A DNA stretch of 64,000 nucleotides from Nitrospiria bacterium (GCA_036397255.1 DASWJH010000026.1:1-64000), one strand, 5' to 3'. Counted from the stretch's first letter, positions 51,753 to 61,745 are shown. Numbers and translations are program-made. The notes: generated by a model from the sequence alone, not told the origin.

Positions 51753-52544
51753 TTATCCAGATTTTACATCCAACCAGTCACGAAATCTGTCCCCGAGGAG
51801 ATTAACCGCCAGAACCACCAGCATGACTGCAATTCCGGGAAAAATCACCATATGGGGGGCCACCAACATATATTGGGCACCATCCCGGATCATACTCCCC
51901 CATGAGGGATCTGGGGGTTGGACCCCCAACCCTAAAAATGAAAGACTGGCCTCTGCAATCACGACACCCGCCAAAGAAAAAGTGGCCTCTACTATCAAAG
52001 GAGCAAGGGTTAAAGGCAACAGATGTTTTAAAATGATTTGGGTTCGACCTAAACCGATGGCCAATGCCGCTTGAACATGTTCACGCTGTTTGATGGAAAT
52101 AACCTGGGCCCTGGAAAGCCTCGCAAATCCAACCCAACCAACAACACACAGGGCCATGACGACGTTTTCGATTCCGGGACCTAAAACCCCGGCCATGGCA
52201 ATGGCCAAAAGAAGGCCTGGAAAGGCTAAAAATATATCCATCAACCTGACCATCCCATGGTCCACCCAACCACCCCAATATCCCGAAAGGGTTCCAACAA
52301 AGGTTCCGATCATTAAGGTAATGCCAACAACGCTAATTGAAACCACCAGGGAGGTTGTGGCACCCGCCATCAAACGGTCGGCAATGGAACGGCCCAAATC
52401 ATCATAACCCAACCAAAACCCTAAACTGGGGGGATTGAGAATTTTTGAGAGATCCATCTGTTCCGGATCTAAATTTAGAAAAGGGCTTCCTAACCCAAGG
52501 ATGACCCAAAAAAGAAAAACAGTGATCGGAACCCAAAAACCCAT
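51753..52544 (-). CDS. Peptide ABC importer permease, OppC/DppC type
   Basis: This 263-residue inner-membrane permease has LGYDDLGRSIADRLMAGATT near the N-terminus (the OppC G-T-D-x-x-GRD-like motif), about six spans, and the cytoplasmic EAA loop around QREHVQAALAIGLGRTQIIL. It ends VNLLGDRFRDWLDVKSG, a typical OppC tail. It partners OppB and the SBP encoded upstream. The ATPase subunits (OppD/OppF) are not in the window. Its ATG follows the oppB stop by 1 base. Confidence 0.92.
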   Translation of the reverse strand: MGFWVPITVFLFWVILGLGSPFLNLDPEQMDLSKILNPPSLGFWLGYDDLGRSIADRLMAGATTSLVVSISVVGITLMIGTFVGTLSGYWGGWVDHGMVRLMDIFLAFPGLLLAIAMAGVLGPGIENVVMALCVVGWVGFARLSRAQVISIKQREHVQAALAIGLGRTQIILKHLLPLTLAPLIVEATFSLAGVVIAEASLSFLGLGVQPPDPSWGSMIRDGAQYMLVAPHMVIFPGIAVMLVVLAVNLLGDRFRDWLDVKSG

Positions 52545-52545
52545 G

Positions 52546-53475
52546 TCAACCCTCTTCGCTTAAACGGATACGGGGGTCCAACCACCCATACACAAAATCA
52601 ATGCCCGTATTCACCAAAACATAGGTAAGACTAATCATTAAAACGCACCCCTGAACCAATGGATAATCCCGCTTCTGTATCGCCTCAATGGTCAATTGGC
52701 CAATTCCCGGCCAGGAAAATACCCATTCAATAATCACCGTTCCCCCCAATAAAGCCCCAAGCTGTAACCCTAAAACGGTTATGACGGGTAGCATGGCATT
52801 TCTCAAGGTATGGTACCAAATAACCCGCCACTCCTGAATCCCTTTTGCTCTGGCCGTTCGAATATAATCTTCGCTTAAAATCTCCAATAAGGAAGAGCGG
52901 ACCATCCGGGACAATATAGCAGACATGGCAAAACCCAGGGTAAAGGCGGGAAGAAAAATGGAAGCGATCCCTTCCCGTCCACTTACAGGGAACCAACCCA
53001 ATCCATAGGAGAACAATAAAATCATTAAAGGGCCAAGCCAAAAAATGGGTATGGAAACACCTAAAATGGATATCCCGATTGCAAAATAATCCCAGGGAGT
53101 TCCCTTGTTCACCGCAGCCACCACCCCTAATGGGAACCCCAATCCCACAGCAACCAAAAGGGAAAAGAACGTTAATTCAAAGGTGACCGGGAAACGTTCC
53201 TTTAAAAGGTCAAAAATGGGCCGCTTGGAATGAAGGGACACACCCAAATCCAAATGAAGGAGCCCTTTCATGTACCCCCACCATTGTTGATGAATGGGTT
53301 GATTCAACCCTAAAGCCTGTCGGAGGGCCTCTCGGTCAACCGGCCGGGCGGTTTCTCCCAGCATGACCTCCACGGGATCTCCCGGAATCAAGTGAATTAG
53401 AAGGAAAACCAAACAACTGACACCCAACATGACAATGGATGCGGAGATTACCCTTGAAAAAAGAAATCGAACCAT
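52546..53475 (-). CDS. Peptide ABC importer permease, OppB/DppB type
   Basis: This 309-residue permease with six spans starts MVRFLFSRVISASIVMLGVS. It has the OppB motifs LLIHLIPGDPVEVMLGE, LRQALGLNQPIHQQWWGYMK, the EAA loop YIRTARAKGIQEWRVIWYHT and the C-terminal VQGCVLMISLTYVLVNTGID. It lies 53 bases after the SBP gene and 1 base before the OppC-type gene, an operon. Cargo could be dipeptides, oligopeptides or nickel; sequence alone does not separate these. Confidence 0.92.
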   Translation of the reverse strand: MVRFLFSRVISASIVMLGVSCLVFLLIHLIPGDPVEVMLGETARPVDREALRQALGLNQPIHQQWWGYMKGLLHLDLGVSLHSKRPIFDLLKERFPVTFELTFFSLLVAVGLGFPLGVVAAVNKGTPWDYFAIGISILGVSIPIFWLGPLMILLFSYGLGWFPVSGREGIASIFLPAFTLGFAMSAILSRMVRSSLLEILSEDYIRTARAKGIQEWRVIWYHTLRNAMLPVITVLGLQLGALLGGTVIIEWVFSWPGIGQLTIEAIQKRDYPLVQGCVLMISLTYVLVNTGIDFVYGWLDPRIRLSEEG

Positions 53476-53528
53476 ACACCCGCCTCTTTGATTGAACAGG
53501 GTTTATCAATGAAAAAAATTTAAAACCC

Positions 53529-55022
53529 TTATTGTTTGTTTTTTCTGTTTAAAGAAATCCTGGAAAGTCCATCGTAATTTCCATCCGGGGCCAGTTGATA
53601 CCCCTCTAAGTTTTTATTTCCAGCGAAAAAATGATCCTCATACCAAAGCGGAATATATGGCAACTGGTCCAAAAGAACCTCTTGGAGGTGGCGGTAAAGG
53701 TCCATTTGGGTTTCCCGGGTATCAGCCCTCTGAGCTTGAACAATGAGTTGATCAGCCACGGCATTTTGAAAACGCCCGCGATTTGCTCCGTTGGGGGGAA
53801 CCGATTCACTATGAAAAATCATATGAAAAATATCCGGGGTTGTGATTCCAACCCAGGTTAGGCTGAACATTTGAAAGCGCCCGCCTTTAATATCCCCATA
53901 AAATGTTCCCCAATCATAGCTTCTCACATCCACTTCAAAACCGACCTTCTCCAGTTGGCGCTGAATAATCGTTGCAAGGCGAACACGAAAAGGATCACTG
54001 GAGGTTTTATAAGTAATTTTCGGCAACCTTTGTTCATCAAATCCTTCTTGGTTTAAAAAATTTTTGGCCTTTACCGGATTATAGGAATAAAAAATCAAAT
54101 TCTGATTTCCTGCCCAGTGTTCAGGGGGAAGAAGGGCGGAGGCCGGTCGGGCGGCCCCACCCAAAACATATCGAATCATATCCTCACGATTTAAAGCATG
54201 GGCAATCGCCTTGCGTACCCCCAAGCGGCCAACCACAGGATCTTCCATATTGAAACCCAGATAGGTAAAGTTCGATCCCTTCCCTTTGATGACCCGGACA
54301 CGTTGGTCTTTCGCCAGAAGGGAAACCAGTTCAGGAGGTAGATCGTTTTGCAGCATATCAATTTCCCCCTTTAGTAATTTCAACACCCGCACGGTATGAT
54401 CCTTTACATATAAAAATTCAAAAATCTGCCCATCAAACATCCGTTTTATTTTCAAAGAACCCTCTTCAGGCCATAACAAAAAGATAAAAGGACCATTTCC
54501 AACCGGTTGAGTATGAAATGGATGCTTTTCTTCAATTTTCTTTCGGGGGAGGATTCCCACCCTAAGACGATCCGGGAAAAAGGAGTCCGGACTTTTGAGA
54601 AAAATATCAATGTTCCTTGAATCCGGGGTTTCTATTTTTTGGATCGATATAAGGTCCCCTCTGTGGGGGGAAGCATTTTCTGGTTTGAGAATCGATTCCA
54701 GTGTAGCTTTTACATCCCCTGAGGTGAATGGGCTCCCATCATGGAACGGTTGAATGGAATCTTTTAAGGTAAAGCGAAATTGGGTGGGAGAAACCCTTTT
54801 CCAAACCGCTAAACCGGGAACCGGGAGATTTTGCTCATCAAACTCCACTAACCGCCGATAGAAAAGGCGGTTGAGCCGGGATGAGGTGGCATCTGTGGCA
54901 TATCGGGGGTCAAATGTAATCGGTGCGCTGGATAACCCAAACCGAAGTGAATTTCTCTCGTAAGGGTTACAGCTGATAAAAGTAAAAAAGAAAATAAAAA
55001 GGAAAATAGGAAAGCGTGAAAT
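53529..55022 (-). CDS. Peptide ABC importer substrate-binding lipoprotein (SBP_bac_5), start codon unclear
   Basis: The protein is a family-5 solute-binding lipoprotein of about 497 residues. The frame is open well upstream of the first ATG/GTG/TTG (GTG at 54846-54848). It encodes a leader (IFLFIFFFTFISC) with a lipobox Cys and the usual mature start LRFGLSSAPITFDPRYATDA. The domain continues with LVEFDEQNLPVPGLAVW, FTLKDSIQPFHDGSPFTSGD and GVRKAIAHALNREDMIRYVL. No standard start codon precedes the leader: a TTA (55026-55028) stands where ATG is expected, and an ATT (55020-55022) is the nearest rare start after the purine-rich site AAGGGGAAGGG. I give the ATT as 5-prime end, with low certainty. 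Confidence 0.78.
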   Translation of the reverse strand: MSRFPIFLFIFFFTFISCNPYERNSLRFGLSSAPITFDPRYATDATSSRLNRLFYRRLVEFDEQNLPVPGLAVWKRVSPTQFRFTLKDSIQPFHDGSPFTSGDVKATLESILKPENASPHRGDLISIQKIETPDSRNIDIFLKSPDSFFPDRLRVGILPRKKIEEKHPFHTQPVGNGPFIFLLWPEEGSLKIKRMFDGQIFEFLYVKDHTVRVLKLLKGEIDMLQNDLPPELVSLLAKDQRVRVIKGKGSNFTYLGFNMEDPVVGRLGVRKAIAHALNREDMIRYVLGGAARPASALLPPEHWAGNQNLIFYSYNPVKAKNFLNQEGFDEQRLPKITYKTSSDPFRVRLATIIQRQLEKVGFEVDVRSYDWGTFYGDIKGGRFQMFSLTWVGITTPDIFHMIFHSESVPPNGANRGRFQNAVADQLIVQAQRADTRETQMDLYRHLQEVLLDQLPYIPLWYEDHFFAGNKNLEGYQLAPDGNYDGLSRISLNRKNKQ

Positions 55023-55209
55023 TTTTAAAAAACCCTTCCCCTTTCTACCTTGAATATATTTTGGTTCGCTCGATATGGATCACCCTCCCGTGGTGGTAGT
55101 CACCACCGATAATTGGGAACCGGTCCGAACTTTATTGGGTATATAGAAAAATTGTATCTGTGTCAACAAAACATGGCCCTTCTTTAAAAAGAATTGTCCG
55201 GGTCTCTCA

Positions 55210-55236
55210 TTGACAAACAAAAAAATGTTATATAGT
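55210..55236 (+). promoter_or_regulatory. Probable ftsH promoter
   Basis: TTGACA (55210-55215) and TATAGT (55231-55236) are 15 bases apart; a shifted -10 two bases later gives 17. They lie about 40-65 bases upstream of the ftsH ATG in an otherwise non-coding stretch. Confidence 0.55.
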
Positions 55237-55276
55237 CTCTAAGGTCACCCTTCCCTCAGAAATTTACTAGAATCCA

Positions 55277-57097
55277 ATGGATCGAAAAAACGTCAAATTC
55301 TCGGTTTGGTATATCGTTTTTGCCCTTTGGGCGATTATGCTTCTTCAAATATTTATTTTCCCCGTTTTTAATCCCACTAAAATCTCCTATAGCGAATTTA
55401 AGAAAGCCATCCAATCCGGCAAGGTGGAAGAGGTTTCAATTTCCACTTCGGTCATTCACGGAAAAATGAAAGAGGGGGCGGAAGAGGAAGGGAAGCGCAT
55501 GTTCGACATCGTTCGGGTGGAAGACCCGGATTTACTCCGTGAACTTGAAGCCGCCAATGTTAAGGTAATCGGTGTGATTGAAAGCACTTTTTTTAAAGAT
55601 ATTCTTTCCTGGTTAATTCCCATTGCCATATTTTTCGCAGTATGGGTCTTTTTGTTCCGCAGATTAGGCCAAGGTCAGGGCGGGTTTATGACCGTTGGAA
55701 AAAGCAAAGCAAAAATCTATATGGAAAAAGAGGTCAAAGTCCGGTTTGAGGATGTTGCCGGAGTCGATGAGTCTATTGAAGAATTGCAGGAGGTCATTGA
55801 ATTTCTAAAAACCCCCGAGAAATTTAGCCGGCTTGGAGGAAAAATTCCAAAGGGAATCCTTTTGGTGGGCCCACCCGGAACCGGCAAAACACTTTTGGCC
55901 AAGGCGGTGGCCGGGGAAGCGGCGGTCCCATTCTTCTCCATCAGTGGATCAGAATTTGTTGAAATGTTTGTGGGGGTTGGAGCAGCACGGGTCCGGGACC
56001 TTTTCTTGCAGGCAAAAGAAAAGGCCCCCTGCATCATTTTTATCGATGAATTGGATGCACTCGGAAAAGCGCGAGGAATAGGTCCTATGGCTCACGAGGA
56101 AAGGGAACAAACCTTAAACCAGCTTCTTGTTGAGTTAGACGGTTTTGACTCCCGAACGGGAGTCATTCTCATGGCCGCCACCAACCGTCCAGAAATACTG
56201 GATCCCGCCCTACTTCGTGCCGGCCGTTTTGACCGTCATATTTTAGTGGACCGCCCAGACAAAATAGGCCGATTGGCTATTTTAAAAGTCCATGCCCGTA
56301 ACATCTCTCTGGGGCCTGATGTTAAATTGGAGGTCATTGCGGGAATGACTGCCGGCTTTGTGGGGGCAGACCTGGCCAATATCATTAACGAGGCCGCCTT
56401 GTTAGCGGTTCGAAAGAACAGGGAGGCCGTGGAACAACCTGACTTTGAAGAAGCGGTGGAACGTATCATTGCCGGCCTTGAGAAAAAAAATAGGGTTTTG
56501 AATCCCGCGGAAAAAGAAAGGGTTGCCCACCATGAAATGGGCCACGCCCTAGTGGCTCTATCCATTCCAGGTTCTGAAACGGTCCAAAAAATCTCCATCA
56601 TTCCCCGAGGGGTCGCGGCGTTGGGTTATACCCTCCAGCTTCCCACCGAAGACCGTTTTCTAATGACAGAGTCCGAACTCAAAAATAAAATTGCGGTGCT
56701 TTTGGGGGGACGAATGGCTGAGGAAATCGTCTACCAGGAGGTTTCAACAGGTGCACAAAATGATTTGCTCAAAGCAACGGATATTGCTAAAAGCATGGTT
56801 AAAGTTTATGGAATGAGTGAGAAGCTGGGGCAAATTTCCTTTGATCGGGATTATCAGCAGCGCTTCCTGCAAATTGGAAGTGAATCCGGGGCGGGAGATT
56901 ATAGTGAGAAAACCGCAAGGGAAATCGATTGTGAGGTACGAAAAATTATTGATGAACAATACAACCGGGTCAATACCCTTCTCTCAAAACAAAAAGACAT
57001 CTTAAGGGAGTCCGCACAGCTGCTTCTTAAAAAAGAGACAGTTACCGGGGAAGAAATTAAAGCCGTTCTTTCAAAATATCCTACCCTTTCCAACTAA
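55277..57097 (+). CDS. ftsH: ATP-dependent zinc metalloprotease FtsH
   Basis: This 606-residue membrane-anchored AAA+ protease degrades unneeded or damaged membrane and cytosolic proteins, and LpxC in some Gram-negatives. It has two spans ([40 protein letters not shown]) flanking a short periplasmic domain, then Walker [20 protein letters not shown], the pore motif ([17 protein letters not shown]), Walker [12 protein letters not shown] and [21 protein letters not shown]. Zinc ligands lie in HHEMGHALV (HExxH). Length is in the usual range. It is a single gene; the downstream ABC genes are convergent. Confidence 0.95.
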   Translation: MDRKNVKFSVWYIVFALWAIMLLQIFIFPVFNPTKISYSEFKKAIQSGKVEEVSISTSVIHGKMKEGAEEEGKRMFDIVRVEDPDLLRELEAANVKVIGVIESTFFKDILSWLIPIAIFFAVWVFLFRRLGQGQGGFMTVGKSKAKIYMEKEVKVRFEDVAGVDESIEELQEVIEFLKTPEKFSRLGGKIPKGILLVGPPGTGKTLLAKAVAGEAAVPFFSISGSEFVEMFVGVGAARVRDLFLQAKEKAPCIIFIDELDALGKARGIGPMAHEEREQTLNQLLVELDGFDSRTGVILMAATNRPEILDPALLRAGRFDRHILVDRPDKIGRLAILKVHARNISLGPDVKLEVIAGMTAGFVGADLANIINEAALLAVRKNREAVEQPDFEEAVERIIAGLEKKNRVLNPAEKERVAHHEMGHALVALSIPGSETVQKISIIPRGVAALGYTLQLPTEDRFLMTESELKNKIAVLLGGRMAEEIVYQEVSTGAQNDLLKATDIAKSMVKVYGMSEKLGQISFDRDYQQRFLQIGSESGAGDYSEKTAREIDCEVRKIIDEQYNRVNTLLSKQKDILRESAQLLLKKETVTGEEIKAVLSKYPTLSN

Positions 57098-57135
57098 TAT
57101 TCCCCAGCCCTTTACCTGATTTTCAAATTAAAAAT

Positions 57136-57927
57136 CTATTCTCCCACTTGTAAAAACAAACCCTTTTTCCGGGCAATTTTAAATACCCAAAGAAAAAACA
57201 GGGTTCCACCTGTAAGGTAAAGCAGATTTAACCCCATTGCGCTCCAAAAATGACCTGGCATAAATTGGTGGTCCAACAATACAGACCGCATGCCTTCAAA
57301 TACATGGGCGGCAGGTGTGGCCCAGGCCACTCCTTGAAGCCATTCAGGGAGAACGGAAACAGGATAGAAAACCGCCGCGACCGGTTGGAAGAGAAAAATG
57401 ACGGCCCAGGCCAGGCTTTCAGCTCCCTGGCCAAAGCGCAGAATTAATGCCGAGACAAACAAACCGATGCTCCAACCCATCAATAAAAGATTGGCAAAAA
57501 AGGCCACCAACGGTAAACCCATTTCGAAAATATTAAAGTGGAAAAAAATCTGAGCAAGGACCACCAAGACCCCCACTGCAACCGATGTTCTGAGAAAGCC
57601 CACCACCAGTTGACCCGCCATAAATTCTAATGGCGTTAATGGACTGACAAATAAATTCGCCAGGTTTCTGGACCATACCTCTTCAAGAAATGCCAGAGAA
57701 ACACCGATCTGGGCTCGAAAAAGAACATCCCACAAAATTAAAGCACCCAGAAACAGCTCTAAAAAGTTTGGAAGATCCGATCCCACCCCTTGAAGATATA
57801 AGGTCAAAAACCCCCACAACAGCAATTCCATCACCGGCCAGTACACCAACTCAATTAAACGAACCCAAGAGGTCCGGTACAGGAAATAATGCCGTTGAAA
57901 AAGGGCCAAAATACGGCGGAGGTTCAT
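57136..57927 (-). CDS. ABC-2 type transporter permease
   Basis: This 263-residue permease with about six membrane spans has the ABC-2 layout: SWVRLIELVYWPVMELLLWG near the N-terminus, LTPLEFMAGQLVVGFLRTSV in the middle and FQPVAAVFYPVSVLPEWLQG, then a final span. It forms an exporter with the ATPase encoded just upstream, overlapping by 4 bases. Cargo is unknown; relatives export polysaccharides, lipids or drugs. No glycan biosynthesis genes are nearby. Confidence 0.88.
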   Translation of the reverse strand: MNLRRILALFQRHYFLYRTSWVRLIELVYWPVMELLLWGFLTLYLQGVGSDLPNFLELFLGALILWDVLFRAQIGVSLAFLEEVWSRNLANLFVSPLTPLEFMAGQLVVGFLRTSVAVGVLVVLAQIFFHFNIFEMGLPLVAFFANLLLMGWSIGLFVSALILRFGQGAESLAWAVIFLFQPVAAVFYPVSVLPEWLQGVAWATPAAHVFEGMRSVLLDHQFMPGHFWSAMGLNLLYLTGGTLFFLWVFKIARKKGLFLQVGE

Positions 57928-58661
57928 GCCTCGGATCCATTCCTTGTAATATCAAGAAAAACCTCTTCCATTGTAGCCCTCCCATATTGTTGTATGAGAA
58001 TACTGGGGGAGCCTTCTGCCACAGTCCTTCCCTGTTTAAGCAAGATCACCCTGTCGCACATTCGTTCGATTTCCTGCATATTATGAGAACTCATTAAAAT
58101 CCCGGCGCTCTGTCTATCCCGGTATTGCATAATCCAACGCCGGAGGTGGTCGGCAACATCCGGGTCTAAGCTGGCTGTGGGTTCATCCAATAAAAGGATC
58201 TCCGGATCGTTAATCAGCGCCTTTGCCAAAGCCACTCGGGTTTTTTGCCCGGAGGAAAGCTGTCCATATTTTTTATTTAAAAGCGACTCAATATCCATTT
58301 CCCTACAGAGAAATTTTATTTTTTCCCTCAACAGGGGAACTCCATAGAGTTGGCCATACACGGATAAATTCTGAAAAACGGTCAATCGGTGGGGGAGATC
58401 CACATAAGGGGAGGAAAAATTCATTTTGGTTAAGATCCCCTTTCGGTTTCCATCTCCGGTTTGACCAAAAAAAGAAACGTTTCCTGATGTTGGGGTAATC
58501 AGGTTTAACAGCATAGCCAGAATAGTGGTTTTTCCTGCCCCATTGGCACCCAGAAGTCCCACAATTTCCCCTCGGTTTACTGAGAAATTAAGGTCCCTAA
58601 CCACCCACGAATGGTTAAACCTCTTTCCAAGACCTTCTACCCGTAAAACTTCTTTACCCAT
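57924..58661 (-). CDS. ABC transporter ATP-binding protein (ABC-2 exporter)
   Basis: The ATPase is about 245 residues from the ATG at 58659-58661 (AGGAT just upstream). It has Walker A GLLGANGAGKTTILAMLLNL, signature LSSGQKTRVALAKALIND (LSSGQ in place of LSGGQ), Walker B PEILLLDEPTASLDPD and switch His LMSSHNMQEIERM. It powers the downstream ABC-2 permease. A 16-codon upstream extension (MLKSKEKKPIPSKRII) is possible but has no ribosome-binding site advantage. Confidence 0.9.
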   Translation of the reverse strand: MGKEVLRVEGLGKRFNHSWVVRDLNFSVNRGEIVGLLGANGAGKTTILAMLLNLITPTSGNVSFFGQTGDGNRKGILTKMNFSSPYVDLPHRLTVFQNLSVYGQLYGVPLLREKIKFLCREMDIESLLNKKYGQLSSGQKTRVALAKALINDPEILLLDEPTASLDPDVADHLRRWIMQYRDRQSAGILMSSHNMQEIERMCDRVILLKQGRTVAEGSPSILIQQYGRATMEEVFLDITRNGSEA

Positions 58662-59111
58662 GATTATCCTTTTGGAGGGAATAGGTTTTTTCTCTTTACT
58701 TTTTAACATTCAAATGGAATTTTGAATCGGGAACAAAATCTTTCCCCAATTTCTTCCATTTTCTTCCTCTTCCTCAAATCCAAAAACCAAAGGTTAAAAA
58801 ACTGAAAATAGCCCTCTTCATCCCCCCTGTCAACCCATGGCCTTCTTCTCTTGCAGCCCATGTTAAATCCAATGGATTTTCAATTGACATACCGGTGGGA
58901 GGACGCTATTCTGAAAATCCAAGCCCATCGCAGTTTTGAAGGGCCTATTATCCCACGCTCTATAATTTAAACCATTTGAAAGGTGAGTAGAATTTTTTCG
59001 GAGTCCCTTGCAACAACAATCATTTATCATATGTATAAAGACCACCCCGCCAAAAGAAAATATTTTTTAAAAAAGATAAAGATTTGGAAGATCCTTTTGA
59101 AATTTAGAACC

Positions 59112-59867
59112 ATGGGGGGTAAAGGTGCATGTTTATTAATAATCATCGGATTTTTTTCCCTGTTTTATCCTTTCTCATCCCGGGGAAATCCTTCGCCCGA
59201 AGAATATCGACAATCCCTTATTACGGAATTAAATACCCTTTTGGAGGAAAATAAAAAAGCACCTTTGGACTCCGTTCTCCTTACCCGATTATCCGGTTTG
59301 TACCTGGATATGGGGGATGATCTAAATAGTGGCAAACCTCAACGAATTCAAGCCTATGAAAAAGGAGCCAAAATCGCAGAAAAAGCGATTCACCTCAACA
59401 ATGCCGATCCCAAGGCCCATTTTTATTATGCTGCGAATTTAGGATCCGCAGCCAGCCTAAAGGGGGTTTTTGCCTCATTGACGACCATACGACAACTCCA
59501 AAACCACGTGGACCGTGCCCTTGAATTAAAGGAGGATTACCCTCCCGCTCTCCATATGAAGGGGATGCTTTTGGAGGAGCTTCCCTGGATATTGGGTGGG
59601 GATTCTAAAGAAGCCTTAGAATTTCTTCAAAAAGCCGTTGCCGCGAAAACCAATTACGCCAAGGCCCGTCTCGATTTGGCAAAGGCCTATATCAAACGAA
59701 AAAATAACCAAGACGCCCGAATTGAGCTGATTCGGGTCATTCATATGGCCGCTCCGTCAAATTATTATTCCTGGTATCACCATAACAAACCGGAAGCGGA
59801 AAAACTCCTATTTAAGTTAGATCAGTCAGAAAAATTTAAAACAGTGGAAAAGGTAAAAACTGAATGA
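59112..59867 (+). CDS. TPR-containing secreted protein, TRAP-associated TatT-like
   Basis: The protein is about 251 residues from the ATG at 59112. A hydrophobic leader (ACLLIIIGFFSLFYPFSS) is followed by an all-helical TPR-type domain: LLTRLSGLYLDMGDDLNSGK, AEKAIHLNNADPKAHFYYAA, NHVDRALELKEDYPPALHMK and AKARLDLAKAYIKRKNNQDA. The pattern is close to TatT, a periplasmic partner of some TRAP transporters, though no TRAP genes are here. The frame continues upstream to ATG 59031 and GTG 58983; none has a clear ribosome-binding site, so the start is uncertain. The next gene is 28 bases downstream. Confidence 0.7.
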   Translation: MGGKGACLLIIIGFFSLFYPFSSRGNPSPEEYRQSLITELNTLLEENKKAPLDSVLLTRLSGLYLDMGDDLNSGKPQRIQAYEKGAKIAEKAIHLNNADPKAHFYYAANLGSAASLKGVFASLTTIRQLQNHVDRALELKEDYPPALHMKGMLLEELPWILGGDSKEALEFLQKAVAAKTNYAKARLDLAKAYIKRKNNQDARIELIRVIHMAAPSNYYSWYHHNKPEAEKLLFKLDQSEKFKTVEKVKTE

Positions 59868-59895
59868 CTAAAAGTCACATGAGGAGACTCCCTGT

Positions 59896-60957
59896 ATGAA
59901 GCGAAATGTTTTTATCGGATTCCTCTCTTTCTTTATAATTTTTTCCGTTTTCTTTGAATGGAAAAACGCCTTTCCGGAAACCCCGGACCTTACCCCGGGA
60001 ATGGCTTTATCGTTTATCCGGCAAACCCACGAATATTCAAAAATCACCTCCCAAATCCAACTTCATCAGGACGGTTTCCAAAAAGGATATGATCAAGGAT
60101 TCTGGTCAGGAGGGATCATCGAACCCGATGAATCTGTGGTTTCCATTCCCCCAGAAGTGAAGCTGACCCCTAAAGGACTGCTATTTTTCAAAAATATAAA
60201 CATAAACCCGAATGGGCCAAGTTTCGTAACTCTCCAAAAATCTCAATTACCGTTAACGGAAATTAAAAACCTGACCCATTTGAATAGGGAGCAACCCGCC
60301 GTCAATGTGGAATTCTCATGGCAATATGATACCTCCCCATCAACAGTAAAAAGATTTATTGTAGAAGGAGGATTGGGAACTGCCATCCTTCACCACACCC
60401 CAGAAGGTTGGAGAATGGAAACCATTCGTCTCGATTTTTCAAAAAGGCCAGCCCCGATCTCCCCTGAAGAAAAGCAATTGGAGGAAAAGGACAAAAATGA
60501 GCAGGACACTCTTCGGAAAAAGAGGGAAGAAGAAAAAAGGGCCGAAAAGATAAAATATTGGTCCCTCCTTAGGGAATCCAAAACTCCTTCCGAACAAATC
60601 GGAGCATATCAATTTCAATTTACAACGTTTGATCAGGCCACCTCCATTATGCGGGCCTATGATTTCACAGCCCAAATTTCCAATGTTGACTTAAAGGTTG
60701 ATGGGTCGGAGACCACGGGCTTAGCAAAATTAAACTACCGATTCTCCCTTTGGTATAATGATATTCAGGAAATTTCACAGGGGTTTGACCCGGAAACCAG
60801 CCACCATTGGATCCAAATTATAAGTAAATATGGGAGACGGGTGGAATGGAAAGCAGAAGAAAAAGGAATAATTGATGAGGTCTTCAAAACCCTTAAAACG
60901 GCCCATTCACGATGGACGGAAAAGTACGGTAAACTCATTGGTCAAAACAGCCCATAA
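59896..60957 (+). CDS. Secreted protein of unknown function
   Basis: This 353-residue protein has a leader (VFIGFLSFFIIFSVFFEW). I do not recognise the family. A beta-rich first half (LTPKGLLFFKNININPNGPS; VNVEFSWQYDTSPSTVKRFI) is followed by a strongly charged helix (about residues 195-225, PEEKQLEEKDKNEQDTLRKK) and a second alpha/beta region (LNYRFSLWYNDIQEISQGFD; SRWTEKYGKLIGQ). The ATG at 59896 has GAGGAG about 10 bases upstream. It is probably co-transcribed with the TPR gene 28 bases upstream, so the two may work together in the periplasm. Confidence 0.65.
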   Translation: MKRNVFIGFLSFFIIFSVFFEWKNAFPETPDLTPGMALSFIRQTHEYSKITSQIQLHQDGFQKGYDQGFWSGGIIEPDESVVSIPPEVKLTPKGLLFFKNININPNGPSFVTLQKSQLPLTEIKNLTHLNREQPAVNVEFSWQYDTSPSTVKRFIVEGGLGTAILHHTPEGWRMETIRLDFSKRPAPISPEEKQLEEKDKNEQDTLRKKREEEKRAEKIKYWSLLRESKTPSEQIGAYQFQFTTFDQATSIMRAYDFTAQISNVDLKVDGSETTGLAKLNYRFSLWYNDIQEISQGFDPETSHHWIQIISKYGRRVEWKAEEKGIIDEVFKTLKTAHSRWTEKYGKLIGQNSP

Positions 60958-60995
60958 AAAAAACCTTCACCCATTATCTCCATCCGCTTGAATGA

Positions 60996-61685
60996 TTAGA
61001 AAGAAAGTGTTTTCTTTCCTAAACTCCCGTTAAACCCTCTTCCAACGCATATTTCACCAAGTCCGAAATCCGATGAATATTCAGTTTTTTTCATGATTTG
61101 CTTGCGGTGGGTTTGAACCGTCTTTTGACTAATGCCAAGGACCTTTGCAATTGCATTGTTGGTGTGCCCTTTGGCCAGAAGTTGAAGAACCTCCCATTCC
61201 CTTCCGGTTAACACCGGAAACTGGTTTTTAATTTCTTTTCGTTTTTTGGTTACTAAATATTCATCCACCAGTTTTCGGGAAATGGAGGGACTCAAATAAC
61301 AATTTCCTTTATAGGTCTCCTGAATGGCATGGAGCAGTTCCTCCACTTTGGAGTCTTTTAAAATATACCCATCGGATCCGGCTTCCAATGCCCTTCTTAA
61401 AAATAATTCATTGTCATGCATGGTTAAAATCAGTATTCTTGTCTTTGGGCATGTCCGGCTAATCATCCGGGTCCCCTCTAACCCATTTAAACCCGGCATT
61501 GAAATATCCATTAAGACAACGTCCGGTTGAAGTTGCGGAACCTCCCTAATCCCATCGCGGGAATTACAGGAGGTCCCCACTATGACCATAGAAGGATCAT
61601 CAGAAATTAATTTTTCCAGCCCTTCCAGAAAAATTCGGTGATCATCTATTAGAAAAACTTTTACCACCGTTGCCCCACTTTCCAT
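60996..61685 (-). CDS. NarL/FixJ-family response regulator with a C-terminal frameshift
   Basis: The receiver domain starts VVKVFLIDDHRIFLEGLEKL and has phosphoacceptor DVVLMDISMPGLNG and conserved Lys in GYILKDSKVEEL. A LuxR helix-turn-helix follows (LTGREWEVLQLLAKGHTNNA; SQKTVQTHRKQIMKK). At a run of seven A (61085-61091) the frame slips. As written the tail is TEYSSDFGLGEICVGRG... to 60996. Removing one A gives the normal family end LNIHRISDLVKYALEEGLTG-V with stop at 61019-61021. The HTH recognition helix is upstream of the slip, so function may survive. The start among three in-frame Met codons (61685, 61694, 61745) is unclear. Confidence 0.82.
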   Translation of the reverse strand: MESGATVVKVFLIDDHRIFLEGLEKLISDDPSMVIVGTSCNSRDGIREVPQLQPDVVLMDISMPGLNGLEGTRMISRTCPKTRILILTMHDNELFLRRALEAGSDGYILKDSKVEELLHAIQETYKGNCYLSPSISRKLVDEYLVTKKRKEIKNQFPVLTGREWEVLQLLAKGHTNNAIAKVLGISQKTVQTHRKQIMKKTEYSSDFGLGEICVGRGFNGSLGKKTLSF

Positions 61686-61745
61686 TGATGACATTAAAGG
61701 ATGAATTAAAATAAACCCACCTAAAAAATAGGATGAATACCCCAT

